Of a DNA stretch of 64,000 nucleotides, positions 51,051-63,639 are shown piece by piece. The translations under genes were made by a program, and so were the position numbers. Under the pieces are notes generated by a model that searched no databases, had not been told where the DNA came from, and was given only the letters and a program-made list of their open reading frames with translations. Each line of letters begins with the position of its first letter. The stretch's first letter is position 1. The stretch is taken from contig NC_084482.1 of assembly GCF_030035675.1 (NCBI RefSeq), forward strand, positions 220,433,943 through 220,497,942. Direction: 5' to 3'. The stretch comes from Rhineura floridana (Eukaryota > Chordata > Lepidosauria > Squamata > Rhineuridae).

Positions 51051-51385
51051 TGTTGGATGTTGTATCTGGCGCAAGCAGATGCCCAGGATGCAGAACAGTA
51101 TAGTGACAGGCTAGATGCCAGTTGAAGCAATGAGCCGGACAAGCAATAAGTTTTAAAGAGTCACTTTACTGACAATATATCACAAGCTCTCTCTGTACAA
51201 ACTCCTCGACCCCCACACTCACAAGAGTCTGCTGGCCCTCTATATAGATAAGGCCAGCTGCCCGAGCCTAGGTTGCTTAGCAATGTGTCCTTGAAGATGG
51301 CTCGAGCTCTGCCAACTTTCGCTTCTAAGTCACGTAGCTCACTTGTGGAAATTTAACCTCTGCTTTCTCGGTTTAATAGCCAACA
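51051..51385 (-). repeat. 5' LTR of the Ty1/copia element
   Basis: The upstream LTR for the minus-strand element, bordered at 51386-51390 by the target duplication aacaa and on the inner side by the tRNA primer site. It is about 99% identical to the LTR at 47939. Confidence 0.9.
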
Positions 51386-51390
51386 AACAA

Positions 51391-54163
51391 CTGAGGCAAT
51401 AAGTTGATTTAATTATTATTATTATTACTGATACATTTTATTATATTTTTATATTTCTATGCAGGTCTTCCTCTAATGAGCTCACCATGATTTGTCCCCC
51501 TCCTTTTGTCTTCACCACGACACTGTCACTGGGCCCAGGACACCACCTGAATTTCACTCCTGAGCAGGGATTTGAATCTGGGTTGCTGTGGACATAGCAT
51601 TAAACTATGATTCCAAAAATACAACAGACACACACACCTGCACAGACGTTGAAGGTCCCACACAGAGTGGATGTCCAAAATCTGGAGTGGCACATAAAAA
51701 TTCTGCACTGTTTATCCTCACAACAATCCAGTGAGGTGGGCTGGGCTGAACAAAAGTGGTCACTGCCCCAGGGTCACCCAGGGACCTGCATAGATCTGGG
51801 GGGGGAGAGATCATAGACCCCTTACTTTTTTGGGAGCAGGCTCTCAGCAGAGTCCCCATGTCTCCAGCAACCTATGAGCCAATCAGCAAGAAAGGAGAGT
51901 GTATTAGCAACTGAGAAGAGTCTTCTAACATGCTTCCTTGTTCTTTCCTGATAATTAGAGTGCACTTATGAATTTGCAACTACACTACTGTAGAGATGTG
52001 AAGGCCCATAACAAAAGTGGAAATATTTGGAGGGAAAGCAGGTTTTTTCTCCCCCCCGTTGCTCTGACCCCTCACCCCCCAACAAAAATACCAAATCCCC
52101 ACCTTGCACCTCTTTGCCCTCTGCACGCTCCCGCTTCCTCCTCTCTGGGCCTAATACTTTCTTTACCCGGAATACCAATGAAGACAGCCCTCCTACTTCC
52201 CCTTCAATATGCTCTCCCCCCCTCCATGTGATTAAGACTTCCTGCCTCTCTAGGAACCAGAACTCCTTTCCTTAACCCATCGGAGGACTAAGTGGCAAAA
52301 GCTGCTTCTGCCCCCCCACTGCTAACATTTTCCTCCCTCCCTTCTGTCCCATTATTGCACCTCATCCTCCTCTCTTGCCTCCCGCAGAAGCAGTGGCAAG
52401 ATAGGCGTGTGCGTGTGTGCTGTGTGATATATACAATATACACATTTGTGTGTAAAAAGTAAAGTGTTCAGGAGGGACGGTGTAAAAGCTGGAACGGAAC
52501 ACGCTGGCATAGGCTCTTTAGAAAATAAATTGATGCCCAAAACACTAGGATGTGTTAGAGACACATGAGAACAACATTTAGGAACAAAAACCATTCCGAT
52601 AGCATTTTTATCAACCCATTAACAACTAAAATGCCCTCCGGAACGGAATGAACAGAGCCGAATGGCGACTTACCAGCGAGGCAGACCCACCAAATTCACC
52701 AGTCCCACATGACTAAATGGGATGCATGCAATAAGACACAAAACGTCCACGCAAACCACGTTCTGATACCCGTTCTGGGCTATAATACATTTTTACGTAA
52801 ACCAGCCCAGAACAGAAACTTCCAAATCAGCCAGACCTATCAAAATTCACCAACCACACATGTTGCTGCCTCTCCTTTTGTTGGGAAATGGGAGATAGCA
52901 CAGGATGACCCAGGAACCTCTGGGGTGATCAGCAATACCCTTTCTTGCTGTTTGTAGGTCCACTAAGCAGCACTATTGATGCTGCTACCAGGTTGCGAAT
53001 GGCTGGTGAATTGGGGAGGGAGAGAGAAAGAGAGATTGGAGGGGCAAGTCGGCTGGCAGAAGGGGGAGAGAATAGAGTTTGCCTTCTGTGAAATAGATGT
53101 GCTATCACAGGAAAAAAACTGGGTTCAAAGAAGTGCTCTTGTGTGCTTGGGCTCAGACTCCACCTCTGCCTTGTATTCAAGTTCTGGGCCAAACCTCACC
53201 AGTTTGCTTTCTGTGAAATGAGTTTCTGACACAACTACTTTCAAAATCAAGGTTATTAAAGTCTGGAACCTGTGGGAGGGACACCTACTCATTGGGCAGT
53301 GTGCATGAGGTGGAGGCAGAAGAACTTTCCAGTCAAAAGGCTCTCAGGCAAGAAGGCTGGAGAACAGGACCTTGGACAGCCACTGCCAGTCTGAGGGCCA
53401 AACTAGAGGAGATACCAATAATGCAACAAACAATTGCACGATGAGCTTTGCAATACTAAATTGAAGGTGCAGGGCAGCTGATCCCTAGTGGGGCCCTGAC
53501 ATGCACCTGTTATTTACATTGGGAACAACAAGAATAACACCAGCTCACCAGTCTAATCACTTTTGCTGGCTAGATCCCAAGGAAGAGGCAGGAGGGGACA
53601 GGAACAGGGAGTCCTTCAAGAAACCTGGTCCCCAAGATCAGCAGTTGTGCAACTGACCTCCCAGTCAGTAATCTTCACACTTGTGATTCCCAGCAAATGG
53701 CATTCAGAGGCATACTGCTTCCCAGAGAGAAACTACAGGGAAGCATCATTAACAATTGTATAACATGGATTAGTTACACAACATGGATTAGTTTGAAGTT
53801 ACCAGACCATTTATATATCTGTCCCAGAACTATCTATCCCAACAGATTGCCTCCCCCAATAATTTAAGCAGAGATTTTCTGCAGCTTTGCTGCCTTTCCT
53901 AAAGGCCCTTCTATTGCCTGGAGAAGCCATTTGGCTATGTGACCGCTGACAAAACCCAATTCTCACTCCTTTTCTCTATGCGCACCAGATGACAGTGAGG
54001 TCCTTCATTTGTCTGCTAGGAAATAGCACTGAGACCAGATTAGACTGCGGAGTGAAATCAGTTTGGAAAATGTATTTAAAATACATCAGCAGAAAACTAG
54101 TGAATTCATTTTACTTTATGAAAGATGTTAGAATAGCCAATACAAAAAACATCTAAGCAAAAT
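51391..54163. other. Spacer between the unit C gene and unit D
   Basis: It matches the A spacer from about 11222 and the B spacer from about 32343, but lacks the C-rich part between about 51960 and 52060 (compare A 11960-13050). A GT-rich tract lies near 52408. The site of the B TIR element is uninterrupted near 52857 (accaaccacacatgttg). No gene is recognised. Confidence 0.5.
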
Positions 54164-54394
54164 AAAAACCATGTTATACACAAAAATACATTTTTTAGTT
54201 ATTTATATTAATAAAATGTGTACACTGCAGAAGAATTTTATAAAGAACATAAAATGTACATTAAAATGGTCAATAAAAAAATCAACATTTAAAAAACACT
54301 AAAAACCAATAAAATCAACAGTTAAAGGTATGCTAAACTAAACTATATGAAAACAATCAGTAAGGAGACCATTAGAAACAAGGACTAGTATTAT

Positions 54395-54400
54395 TTTATT
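54395..54400 (-). promoter_or_regulatory. Candidate polyadenylation signal AATAAA (unit D)
   Basis: tttatt on the plus strand reads AATAAA on the minus strand, about 0.9 kb past the stop codon of the unit D frame, at the position matching 38462 in unit C. Evidence is motif and position only. Confidence 0.3.
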
Positions 54401-54499
54401 TTCATTTAGAAATCACTTCCCAGAAAGTATCTCAAAAATACTAACAGTAAAAAAAACATTTCATATGCAAACCAATTAAAAACATTTTAAAATCCCACA

Positions 54500-54807
54500 C
54501 AGACCCTCCGTGACGCAGAGTGGTAAGCGGCAGTAATGCAGCCGAAGCTCTGCTCACGTCTGCAGTTCGATGCCAACGGAAGGAGGAAGTCGAATCTCCG
54601 GTAAAAGGGGTCGAGGTCCACTCAGCCTCCCATCCATCCGTGGTCAGTAAAATGAGTGCCCGGCATATGCTGGGGGGTAAAGAAAGACCGGGGAAGGAAC
54701 TGGCAGTCCCACCTCATATATACGGTCTGCCTAGTAAACGTCGCAAGACGTCACCCTGAGAGTCGGAAACAACTCGCACTACAAGTGCGGGGACACCTTT
54801 ACCTTCT
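54500..54807 (+). mobile_element. Sauria-type tRNA SINE (unit D copy)
   Basis: The same insertion as in A and C, with duplications aaaatcccaca at 54489-54499 and 54808-54818. Its sequence is closest to the unit A copy (gtaagcggcagtaatgcag, ctcacgtctgcagttcg). Confidence 0.87.
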
Positions 54808-55312
54808 AAAATCCCACAGAAACAGTAATAAAGCTCTGCACTTAAAAGGTTTGTTGAAAAAGGAAGGTCTTCTATAGGCACCACAAAAAAAAACACCTGT
54901 CTGATATGTAACAGGAGGAAGTTCAAAAAAGTAGATGCCACCACACAAAAGGCCAGGTTTCTCTATCATGCAGAGTGGACTTCCTAATGAGATGGTATGC
55001 GTAAGAGGCCATCTTCTGCAGACTTCAGTGATGGGCTGAATATATAACATGTGAGATAATCTTTTAAGAATCCTGGCCCCAACCTGTATAGAGCTTTAAT
55101 CTATGTAGCCTGCAAGATGAAGAATAAAGCTCCCATTGAAGTTCTTTCCATACTCCCTACATTTCAATTGTTTCTCCTGTGTATCCCGTGATGTAAGCCT
55201 ACTGCTTTCATTGAATCTCTTTCCATACTCCGTGCATTAAAAAAGTTACTCCACAGTGTTTTTTCATGTGAAGTAAGTGTGCTCTGACTGAACCTCTTTC
55301 CACTCACTACAT

Positions 55313-57504
55313 TTAAATGGTTTCTCCCGTGTGGGTTCTGTGATGTAAAACAAGGTTACTGCTTACACTGAAGCTTTTTCCACACTCCCTGCATTTAAAC
55401 GGTTTCTCCCCTGTGTGGGTTCTTTCATGTAATGTAAGGTGATCATTCCGACGGAAGCTCTTTCCACACTCCCTGCATTTAAATGGTTTCTCCCCTGTGT
55501 GGGTTCTTTGATGTGAAGTAAGGGGACCGCTCTGACTGAAGCTCTTTCCACACTCGTTACATTTAAATGGCTTCTCCCCTGTGTGGGTTCTTTGATGTGA
55601 AGTAAGGTGACTGCTCTTATTAAAGCCCTGTCCACACTCCTTGCATTTAAATGGTTTCTCCCCTGTGTGTGTTTGGTGATGTAATTTCAGGCTACTGCTT
55701 ACACTGAAGCTCTTTCCGCACTCACTGCATTTAAATGGTTTCTCCCCTGTGTGTGTTCTTTCATGTAATCTGAGGTTACCACTCCGACTGAAGCTCTTTC
55801 CACACTCTTTGCATTTAAATGGCTTCTCCCCTGTGTGGGTTCTTTGATGCAAAATAAGGTCACTGCTCCGACTGAAGCTCTTTCCACACTCACTGCATTT
55901 AAATTGTTTCTCCCCTGTATGGTTTCTTTGATGCAAAGTAAGCTTACTTCTCTGACTGAAGCTCTTTCCGCACTCACTGCATTTAAATGGTTTCTCCCCT
56001 GTGTGTGTTCTTTCATGTAATCTGAGGTTACCACTCTGACTGAAGCTCTTTCCACACTCCTTACATTTAAATGGCTTCTCCCCCGTGTGGGTTCTTTGAT
56101 GTGAAGTAAGCTGACTTCTCTCACTAAACCCCTGTCCACACTCCATGCATTTAAATGGTTTCTCCCCTGTGTGTGTTCTTTGATGTGAAGTAAGCTTACT
56201 TCTCTGACTAAAGCCCTGTCCACACTCCATGCATTTAAATGGTTTCTCCCCTGTGTGTGTTTGGTGATGTAATTTCAGGCTACTGCTTACACTGAAGCTC
56301 TTTCCGCACTCACTGCATTTAAATGGCTTCTCCCCTGTGTGGGTTCTTTGATGTGAAGTAAGCTTACTTCTCTGACTAAAGCCCTGTCCACACTCCATGC
56401 ATTTAAATGGTTTCTCCCCTGTGTGTGTTTGGTGATGTAATTTCAGGCTACTGCTTACACTGAAGCTCTTTCCGCACTCACTGCATTTAAATGGCTTCTC
56501 CCCTGTGTGGGTTCTTTGATGTGAAGTAAGCTTACTTCTCTGACTAAAGCCCTGTCCACACTCCATGCATTTAAATGGCTTTTCCCCTGTGTGGATTCTT
56601 TGATGCGAAGTAAGGTCACTGCTTCGACTGAAGCTCTTTCCACACTCCATGCATTTAAATGGCTTCTTCCCTGTGTGGGTTCTTTGATGTAAAGTAAGTT
56701 TACTGCTCTGACTGAAGCTCTTTCCACATTCCCTGCATTTAAATGGTTTCTCGCCTGTGTGGGTTCTTTCATGTAAAGTAAGGCTACTCTTCTGACTGAA
56801 GCACTTTCCACACTGCTTGCATTTAAATGGCTTCTCCCCTGTGTGAGTTCTTTGATGCGAAGTAAGGCCACTGCTCTGACTGAAGCTCATTCCACACTCT
56901 CTGCATTTAAATGGTTTCTCCCCTGTGTGTGTTCTGTGATGCAAAGTAAGGTTATTGCTCTGACTGAAGCTCTTTCCACATTCCCTGCATTTAAATGGTT
57001 TCTCGCCTGTGTGGGTTCTTTGATGCGAAGTAAGGCTACCGTTCTGACTGAAGCACTTTCCACACTCTCTGCATTTAAATGGTTTCTCCCCTGTGTGTGT
57101 TCGGTGATGTAATTTCAGGCTACTGCTTACACTGAAGCTCTTTCCGCACTCACTGCATTTAAATAGTTTCTCCCCTTTATGGGTTCTTTGATGCGAAGTA
57201 AGGTGACTGCTCTGACTGAAGCTCTTTCCACACTCTTTGCATGTAAATGGCTTCTCCCCTGTGTGGGTTCTTTGATGCAAAGTAAGCTCATTGCTCTGAC
57301 TGAAGCTCTTTCCACACTCCCTGCATTTAAATGGCTTCTCCCCTGTATGGGTTCCTTGATGCAAAGTAAGGTGACCGCTCTGACTGAAGCTCTTTCCACA
57401 CTCCATGCATTTAAATGGTTTCTCCCCTGTGTGACTCTCAGTCTTGGCTATTACCAGTGGCACCATCTGTGGATTTCTATTATTCTCATTCTGCTGGTCA
57501 CCTG
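55313..57504 (-). CDS. KRAB-ZNF unit D, zinc-finger exon (25 fingers)
   Basis: An open exon of 2192 bp. The acceptor is ccccagcag (57505 upward), with phase fitting a KRAB donor like those of B and C; adding exons of 127 and 75 bp would give 2394 bp, a whole number of codons. A short linker ends [14 protein letters not shown] and runs straight into HTGEKPFKC; 36 codons present in B and C are missing here and in A. Twenty-five fingers follow, all with complete C2H2 ligands. Fingers 11, 13 and 15 share the helix QRSKLTS and fingers 12, 14 and 21 share VSSSLKL, an alternating two-finger repeat. The frame ends THTGETI and stop; decayed fingers follow to about 55140. Its upstream exons are outside the window. 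Confidence 0.85.
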
Positions 57505-57640
57505 CTGGGGAAAGAGGGTTGAAAAAAACACATTGGAATTTCAAGGCAGAAACAAAGCATTTCATCACAGATGAAGCCCAATTATCTGCTTCTCTATTTT
57601 TACATCTCCATTATTCTCCCCCTTTTATCTTTGCATGGCC

Positions 57641-59047
57641 CTCCCTCCCTATTCAATATCTATATAAACTCGCTGACAAAACACCTGTCGGCAGTAAACT
57701 CTCACCCTCCTGTCTTGGCAAGGAGACACTTAACCTGTCTTCTATATGCCGACGACATTGCCCTGTTATCCCAAACGCAGGTGGGCTTACGGCATCTCTT
57801 AAGAGAACTTGCCTCCTTTTGTGTGGATGAACTTTTGAGAATTAACTATGCGAAATGCAAGGTTTTAGTTTTTGCCAAAGTAGACATAAACACCGCTGGC
57901 AAATTGACAACCATATTATTGACCAAGTCAACGCCTTCAGTTACCTTGGCATTGCATTCCATCCCTTAGGTTCTTGGAATGCGCATTTTGTCCAGTCTGC
58001 TACGACCGCACAGAAATCAGCCAGAGCTTTACTGACCTTCTTTTATAGAAAGGGCGGTCAGTACATTCCGGCAGCAGTCCAGGTATTCAACGCCAAGGTG
58101 CTTCCTCAACTTCTTTACGGGACCCAAATTTGTAGTGGAGGCAATTACGCATTGTTGGAGAGGGTACAATCTAAATTCATGAGGTCCGTTTTGGGCGCTC
58201 CGAGATGTGTCCCCAATGTGACCTTACTCTTGGAATTAGGTGCCCTTCTGATTGAGACCCACGCTTGGATATTAAAATTTAACTACTGGATGAAGCTGCT
58301 ATTTTTACCCATGGGATTGCCCCCCTTAACTTTGGAAGGTTCCTTCCAATCTCAATGGCAACGGGTAATGATTCACAAACTCGGAACTCTCGGTTTTTCG
58401 CTCCCAGCGATTGGTGCCGTAGGCCATACGACCGCTAAAACAACAATCATCCAACGCCTCAAAGATGTTGAGTATCAGAACAACATGAGCCTAGTTGCCG
58501 CTTATTCACAATTCAGTATTAATGTAAATCCCTGTAACTTGGCCACTTACATTTCAAGTTTATCTACCCCAAAACTCAGGAGAGCTTTTACCCTGGCAGG
58601 ATACAATGTTCTTCCCTCGGCACTAATGGAGGGTAGATACAGGGGAGTCGATTGTTATGATCAAACTTGCCCCTGTGGAGCAGATGCGGTGGAGACAGTG
58701 AACCTTGTACTACTTTGCTGCCCTTTTTATTCAGATCTCCACCTTAAGTTCATCTCCCCACTTTTATCTAATCTTCCTCTGAGCCCAGAAGCTATGATTT
58801 TACAATATTTAATGGCAGATTCAGAATCACAGATCTCTCTGAGGTCGCCTCATTCTTCACAGCTGCTATGGCTCACAGGAGGGACCTAATGCGATGTCTA
58901 TTAGATCAAGGTTTTAGCTAGATTACTATGTGGACCCGGTTTTAGCTTTCTCACTGCAATGATACTGTATTGTATTCTATCTCCACTCTGATATTCAGAG
59001 GATCCGTAATTATACCGGTGGTCTTGGACCATAATAAAGATTTTACG
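57641..59047 (+). mobile_element. 5'-truncated non-LTR retrotransposon (unit D copy)
   Basis: The best preserved of the three copies, with duplications ttatctttgcatggcc at 57625-57640 and, with one change, at 59048-59063. An open frame runs from 57855 to 58889 through LPQLLYGTQICSGG, ERVQSKFMRSVLGAPRCVPN and the CPCGADAVETVN cysteine motif. The YADD box (LLYADDIALLSQ) lies just before it in another frame (one frameshift near 57880). Confidence 0.86.
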
Positions 59048-59348
59048 TTATCTTTGCGTGGCCAGATGAAAGCAAGGTTACCTGAATATCTTACAGTCTC
59101 ACACAGCAACATAAATTCCTTTCAAGTCCATATAACACTTGATGTCACTAAGCCCAGATTTGTCTGGATTTCCTCCTACTGCCATACAACTGTGATATAT
59201 ATTTCTAAAATAGTATGCAATGAAAAGTGGGGTGTGGGGGAAGAGAAGGGCAGCAAGACTGCAGAACAGGACAAACTGGGCACAGCTCACTTCTCCTTGA
59301 TTCTTAATAATTTGACTGCAGTCAAAAGAGCCGGTCAGACAGGAATAT

Positions 59349-60330
59349 AGGAACAAATGAAGTTGTGATATACTGAATCAGACCCTGGTCCCTCGAGCTC
59401 AGTACTGTCAATACTGGCTGGCAGCTGCACTGCAGGTTTTCAGATAAAGACACTTCCAAATTCCACCTGAAGATTCAAGGGATTAAACTTAGCTGAGCTA
59501 AGACAGGGATGGCCAAAGACCAACACTACACGAGTTTGCAATGATGCTCTGAACCGTAAGGGGAATGCCCGACTGATCTCTCCCCTTCATCAAAGCCCTG
59601 TACAATTAGATCTTGTTCTTCCAGCCAAGAGACTAAGCCCAGGTTTGACATTTCTTTCAAAGATACAGATAAGCTAGTTAGTTCTGAACTGAAATTATTC
59701 TCCTCTCTCCAAAACAAAGAACGATCGTAGATCTCCTGGAGATGAATAGCACAGGGACATGTAGATCCAAATGTCTCTTGTGGACAAGAAACTGTTCAAA
59801 AACCTCAATTCAGTGACACTGTGGAAACCAATCCAGCTATCTTAATTTGGGGGATTTCTCAGCAGATGGGAAGAAAACTTTAACCTGGATGCCATTCCCC
59901 CTGCTTATATGAACAGCCTGGCTGGATCAGACCACAGGCCTATCTATTCCAGCATCCTCACAGTGCCAAAGTGGATGCAGATGGGAAGTCTACAGGGAGC
60001 ACATGAAGGCATCACTTAGCTCCAGCTGTTTTTCTGATTCCAGAGATATCACATCTATTTATTCATTTATAGGCTCTTTGTATACCGCTATTTCATTAGA
60101 AACGTCAAAGCAGTTTACAACACGTTAAGAAAAGGCAACCACCATAAATTAAAAACATCAAATATACAATAAAAACAAAGGTCAAGTGTTGTGAAAAGAG
60201 CATGCTCTTAATTGCCTGCCTGGTGCAACAGAACGGTTTTCAGCAGGCGCTTCGAAGTTAAAACAGAAGACGCCTGCTGAACCTCTGTTGGCAGAGCTTT
60301 GCAGAGAACTGGGCCGATGACACTGAAGGC
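59349..60330 (-). mobile_element. SINE and LINE relics in the intron (unit D)
   Basis: About 59349-59500 is the degenerate tRNA-derived SINE, about 59915-60005 the CR1/L3 tail relic, and about 60054-60330 the L2/CR1-like 3' end. Each matches its counterpart in A and B. Between them is plain intronic sequence. Confidence 0.5.
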
Positions 60331-60339
60331 TCGATTTCA

Positions 60340-62924
60340 TGTCAATCATATATAGGGAATAATTTACAAATTTACAAATGAATGCAAGCAAGAGTGAATT
60401 CGTTACAAAAAATTTTAAATGTCTCTATGCAAAGCACAGTAGCAAGCTGGAGGATGCAAAGGGAGACATCCTGGTTTGCTCCAAGAAAGCTAAATTGAGG
60501 AAGGTAACCTGGAAAGAAGGTGATGTGGAAGGCTAGTGACCAACTAATTTCAGAGACGAAAGGGAGACATCCTGGATAAACTGGGGAAGGTAACCTGGGA
60601 CGCACGTGCAAGAAAGGAAGATGCTTTAAATGCTAATATAATGCCAATATAGAGGTACTGATTAAACAGAAATTATAACTTTAGGGTTTCTATAGGTTTC
60701 AATTAATCATAAAATGGCATCAGTATTTGTTAGGGAAAAGCTTTAAAAGAGCAGGTCACTTTGGGTCACCAATGATTGATATTTGAGGTTTAGAAAGTCT
60801 CGAAGGTCACAAAAAGCAAAACCAAAAGGAGACAGAAACCACAAAGTTTAATCTCAAAAAGTCGAACAAGTGTGCACTTTGAAAACAACTTATGTAGTCA
60901 GGGCAGACACTTTCCAGGAAAGAAGATGTGGAAGGCTAGTGACCAACTAATTTCAGAGATTTGACATTAAAACATCTTTAAGTAAGAGGGGGGAACATCC
61001 ATGAGGGTATATAAAGATTCAGTGTTGTGAAATCCTTCTATGGCTTCCCTGAGTAATCTTTCAAGTCCATACCTACTGATCTCTCCCTTTCATCAGAGCC
61101 ACATACAACTGGATCATGCTCTTCCAGCCAAGAGGTGAAGCCTAGTTTTGACATTCCCAAATTATCCTCTCCTCCCCAAAGCAAACAAAGATTTTAGATC
61201 TGGAACTGATTAGTACAGGGACCCAAATTATCCTTCTGACCAGTTGCCTGGAAGTATACATAAATCTCAACTCAGGGGCTCTGTGGAAACCAATCCAGCC
61301 ATCTTAATTTGGGGGATTCCTCAGCAGGTAGAAAAGAAACTTCAACCTAGCGGCTCTTCCTCAGAACAGCCCTGTGGAATCAGACCACAGGCCTATCTAG
61401 TCCAGCATCCTCACAGTGCCTGATCAGATGCGAATGGGAAGTCTACAGTGAGGACAAAGGCACCACCCTCCGATCTGACATAAGATGTGTGGCAGATAAA
61501 GGTGAGGCTTCAAAAGAACCACCAGGACCTTGAAATGGGCTGCCAATTCCTCCTTTGCTGGACTGGGGCACACTTGCACCTGCCAGTCAGCTGATCAGTG
61601 GTTGAATGAGTCTTTGCTCAAGGAAGGGGAAGCTGTTTCCATTGAATGGAAATCACTTCTCCCTCCCAGCGCTGCTCTGTGAAGCAGCCCAATTCAGCTC
61701 CTGAAGTTGAAAGAAGCAGCGTGGGGTGGCGAACCAAGGGCTCAGCTTGGCTGTGGGTTCCTGTTCCCTTTTGGAAGCCACTGCTTTTTAGAAAGATCGG
61801 CTGTGCATGGGACTTCTCTGGCAGGCAGCACATCCGAAAGGCACCTTTTTTCCCTCCCCCCCTGCTCAATGAAAGGAGGGGGAAGGGTGCTTCAGAGAGC
61901 ACTTTGCAGCTTTAAGACAGTCACTGTGCTCCCAACGGGGCAAAGGTTGCACTCAGGTCCTGCTTGCTTGCTTCCTATAGGCATGCTGCCATTGGCCTGA
62001 TCCAGCAGGCTCTTCTTAAAGACATCTAAGATGTTCTCCAGGAGAACTCACACCCTGATGGGTCAATTAATCTGCAACGAATCATATTACACAGGAACTG
62101 AAAAATCCTACAATTTCCAAACCAAAATGGGGCCTCAACGCAGCTGAACATCTACCTGTTGATGTCGCATCTTTGGGATACTGGATAAAGGGATCTTTTC
62201 TTTCTTCCCAACACGAACGGAGGTCCGACTCTTTGAAGGAAATAGACAAGACTAGTTACTTTTGACCAGAAAATATTCAGCCCTTACAAACAGAGATTTT
62301 TATAGATAAGAAAAGGTATAATTTTGATCTGGTAAGTCCTGCTCTCGGTGAATACAACAGAGTTGTGTGGACCAAGTAGGGTCAGTCTGGCACTTGTGAA
62401 CATGCGTCCACTGGGCATGAAGCTCATCTTGAAATGCTTGTTGGGGGTGAACCTAGTAAAGCCAGCTTCTTAGTAGGCCGCAAACTACTAGGGCAGAACC
62501 TAGTAAAGTCAGCAACAGTGGATGCAATTCACTGTGTCACAGGCCACCTGTATTTATAGAAATTGGCCATCTCCAATTCTTTATAATTGATTTACATAAA
62601 ATTATGTGTGGAAAAGTAGCGCAAACAATACAAGCCAAAACATGAGTAAAAAGACAAGCTGCCAGTTAAAGTGTCTTTTTTCCTTTGAGTTTTGTTTACA
62701 GTAGTTCCAAAATAAATTCTTTCCCGTAAAGTATCAACATTTTATAAGGAGTCCGGGCATTCAGCCAATGATCATGTCTATATATGGCTGAAGCTGTACA
62801 GGGGTGAGTCAGGAGAACTTATCAGAATACAACATCAGCATCAAGATGCAGGTTAGGATGAGAGTTCAAATGATGGAAACAAGAGTATCGTTGTAATATG
62901 AGCATGAACTGACAGAGTCTAGAT
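60340..62924. other. Intronic sequence without recognised genes (unit D)
   Basis: Matches A 5925-8321. It includes a CR1/L3 tail relic at about 61378-61465 (minus) and one at about 61950-62010 (plus). It has a stretch (about 61035-61265) that B also has and A has lost. No exon is recognised. Confidence 0.5.
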
Positions 62925-63060
62925 CAGGGTTTCCCAACCTTTGGTCCACAGATGTTGCTGGACTACAGTTCCCATAATTCCTGACCATTGGCCATGCTGG
63001 ATGGGGCTGATGGGAGTTGTAGTCCCACAACATCTGTGGCTCAAAGGTCGGGAAACCCTG
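62925..63060. mobile_element. hAT-type MITE, 136 bp (unit D copy)
   Basis: The same insertion as 8322-8457, with an exact 8 bp duplication gtctagat at 62917-62924 and 63061-63068. The termini are cagggtttcccaacc and ggtcgggaaaccctg. Confidence 0.87.
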
Positions 63061-63639
63061 GTCTAGATAGATACAAACTAGAGCTATAAAAGACAGACAG
63101 CCTTGGGGATTTTTACCAGTTGTCCGTGACACTGGTCGAAGAAAGAACCACCTGCTCTGAGTGTTAAGGTCCACACGCAGCAAAGGTGAGATCACTCCTT
63201 TTCAGATGGAAATCAATGTGACCTATGCTGTCCTTTGAAATGCAACACGTTAGCGTACATCCCCTTTGTATGTGCTGTGCAAGACCTATGTTCTGATATG
63301 TGGCTATGTCCACAAAGTACAGTAAATTAGACGTGTTAATTATACATAGACACTGATAAAGATTTCCTTTCTTGATCGGCCATTAGATATTCCTAGACCT
63401 AAAAAGATTCTTGGCTGGGATCTCTGGCCACTTGGTTCACCTGGTCAGACCTAACTGCCGGCAAAAACTATTATGTATATCACACACGCACACGCCTGTC
63501 TTGCTTCTGCTACTGCAGGAGGGAAGAGAGGAAGATGAGGTGCAATATTGGGCATTGCTGGTTTCTGTTATCAGTTCGTTATTTTCTTCCATTTTTTTAC
63601 AGCTCTGCTATTAGTGGATATTTACTTATTCATTGTCAT

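Larger units (their letters stand above)
47939..51385 (-). mobile_element. Ty1/copia LTR retrotransposon (unit C only)
   Basis: An LTR element in minus orientation with LTRs of 334 and 335 bp (TG...CA) and 5 bp target duplications aacaa at 47934-47938 and 51386-51390. Next to the upstream LTR (high coordinates), the primer site reads tggtagcagaggatgg on the minus strand, matching the 3' end of initiator Met tRNA. A purine tract (aaggtggggg) lies beside the other LTR. Parts in order: gag with a CCHC knuckle (CYFCGSKQHLQRNC), protease (LWAIDSGATNS) and integrase (HLWHRKLGHIGYENV, VDLVGPF, SDQGGEFLG). That order, with integrase straight after protease, is the copia type. No env. With about 2.8 kb between the LTRs it is not whole. 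The LTRs differ at about 1% of sites, so it is young. The site is uninterrupted in unit B. Confidence 0.9.

Noticed and set aside
47939-51385. The gag and integrase frames as a domesticated host gene
   Set aside because: They sit between two nearly identical LTRs with target duplications, and the element is private to one unit.
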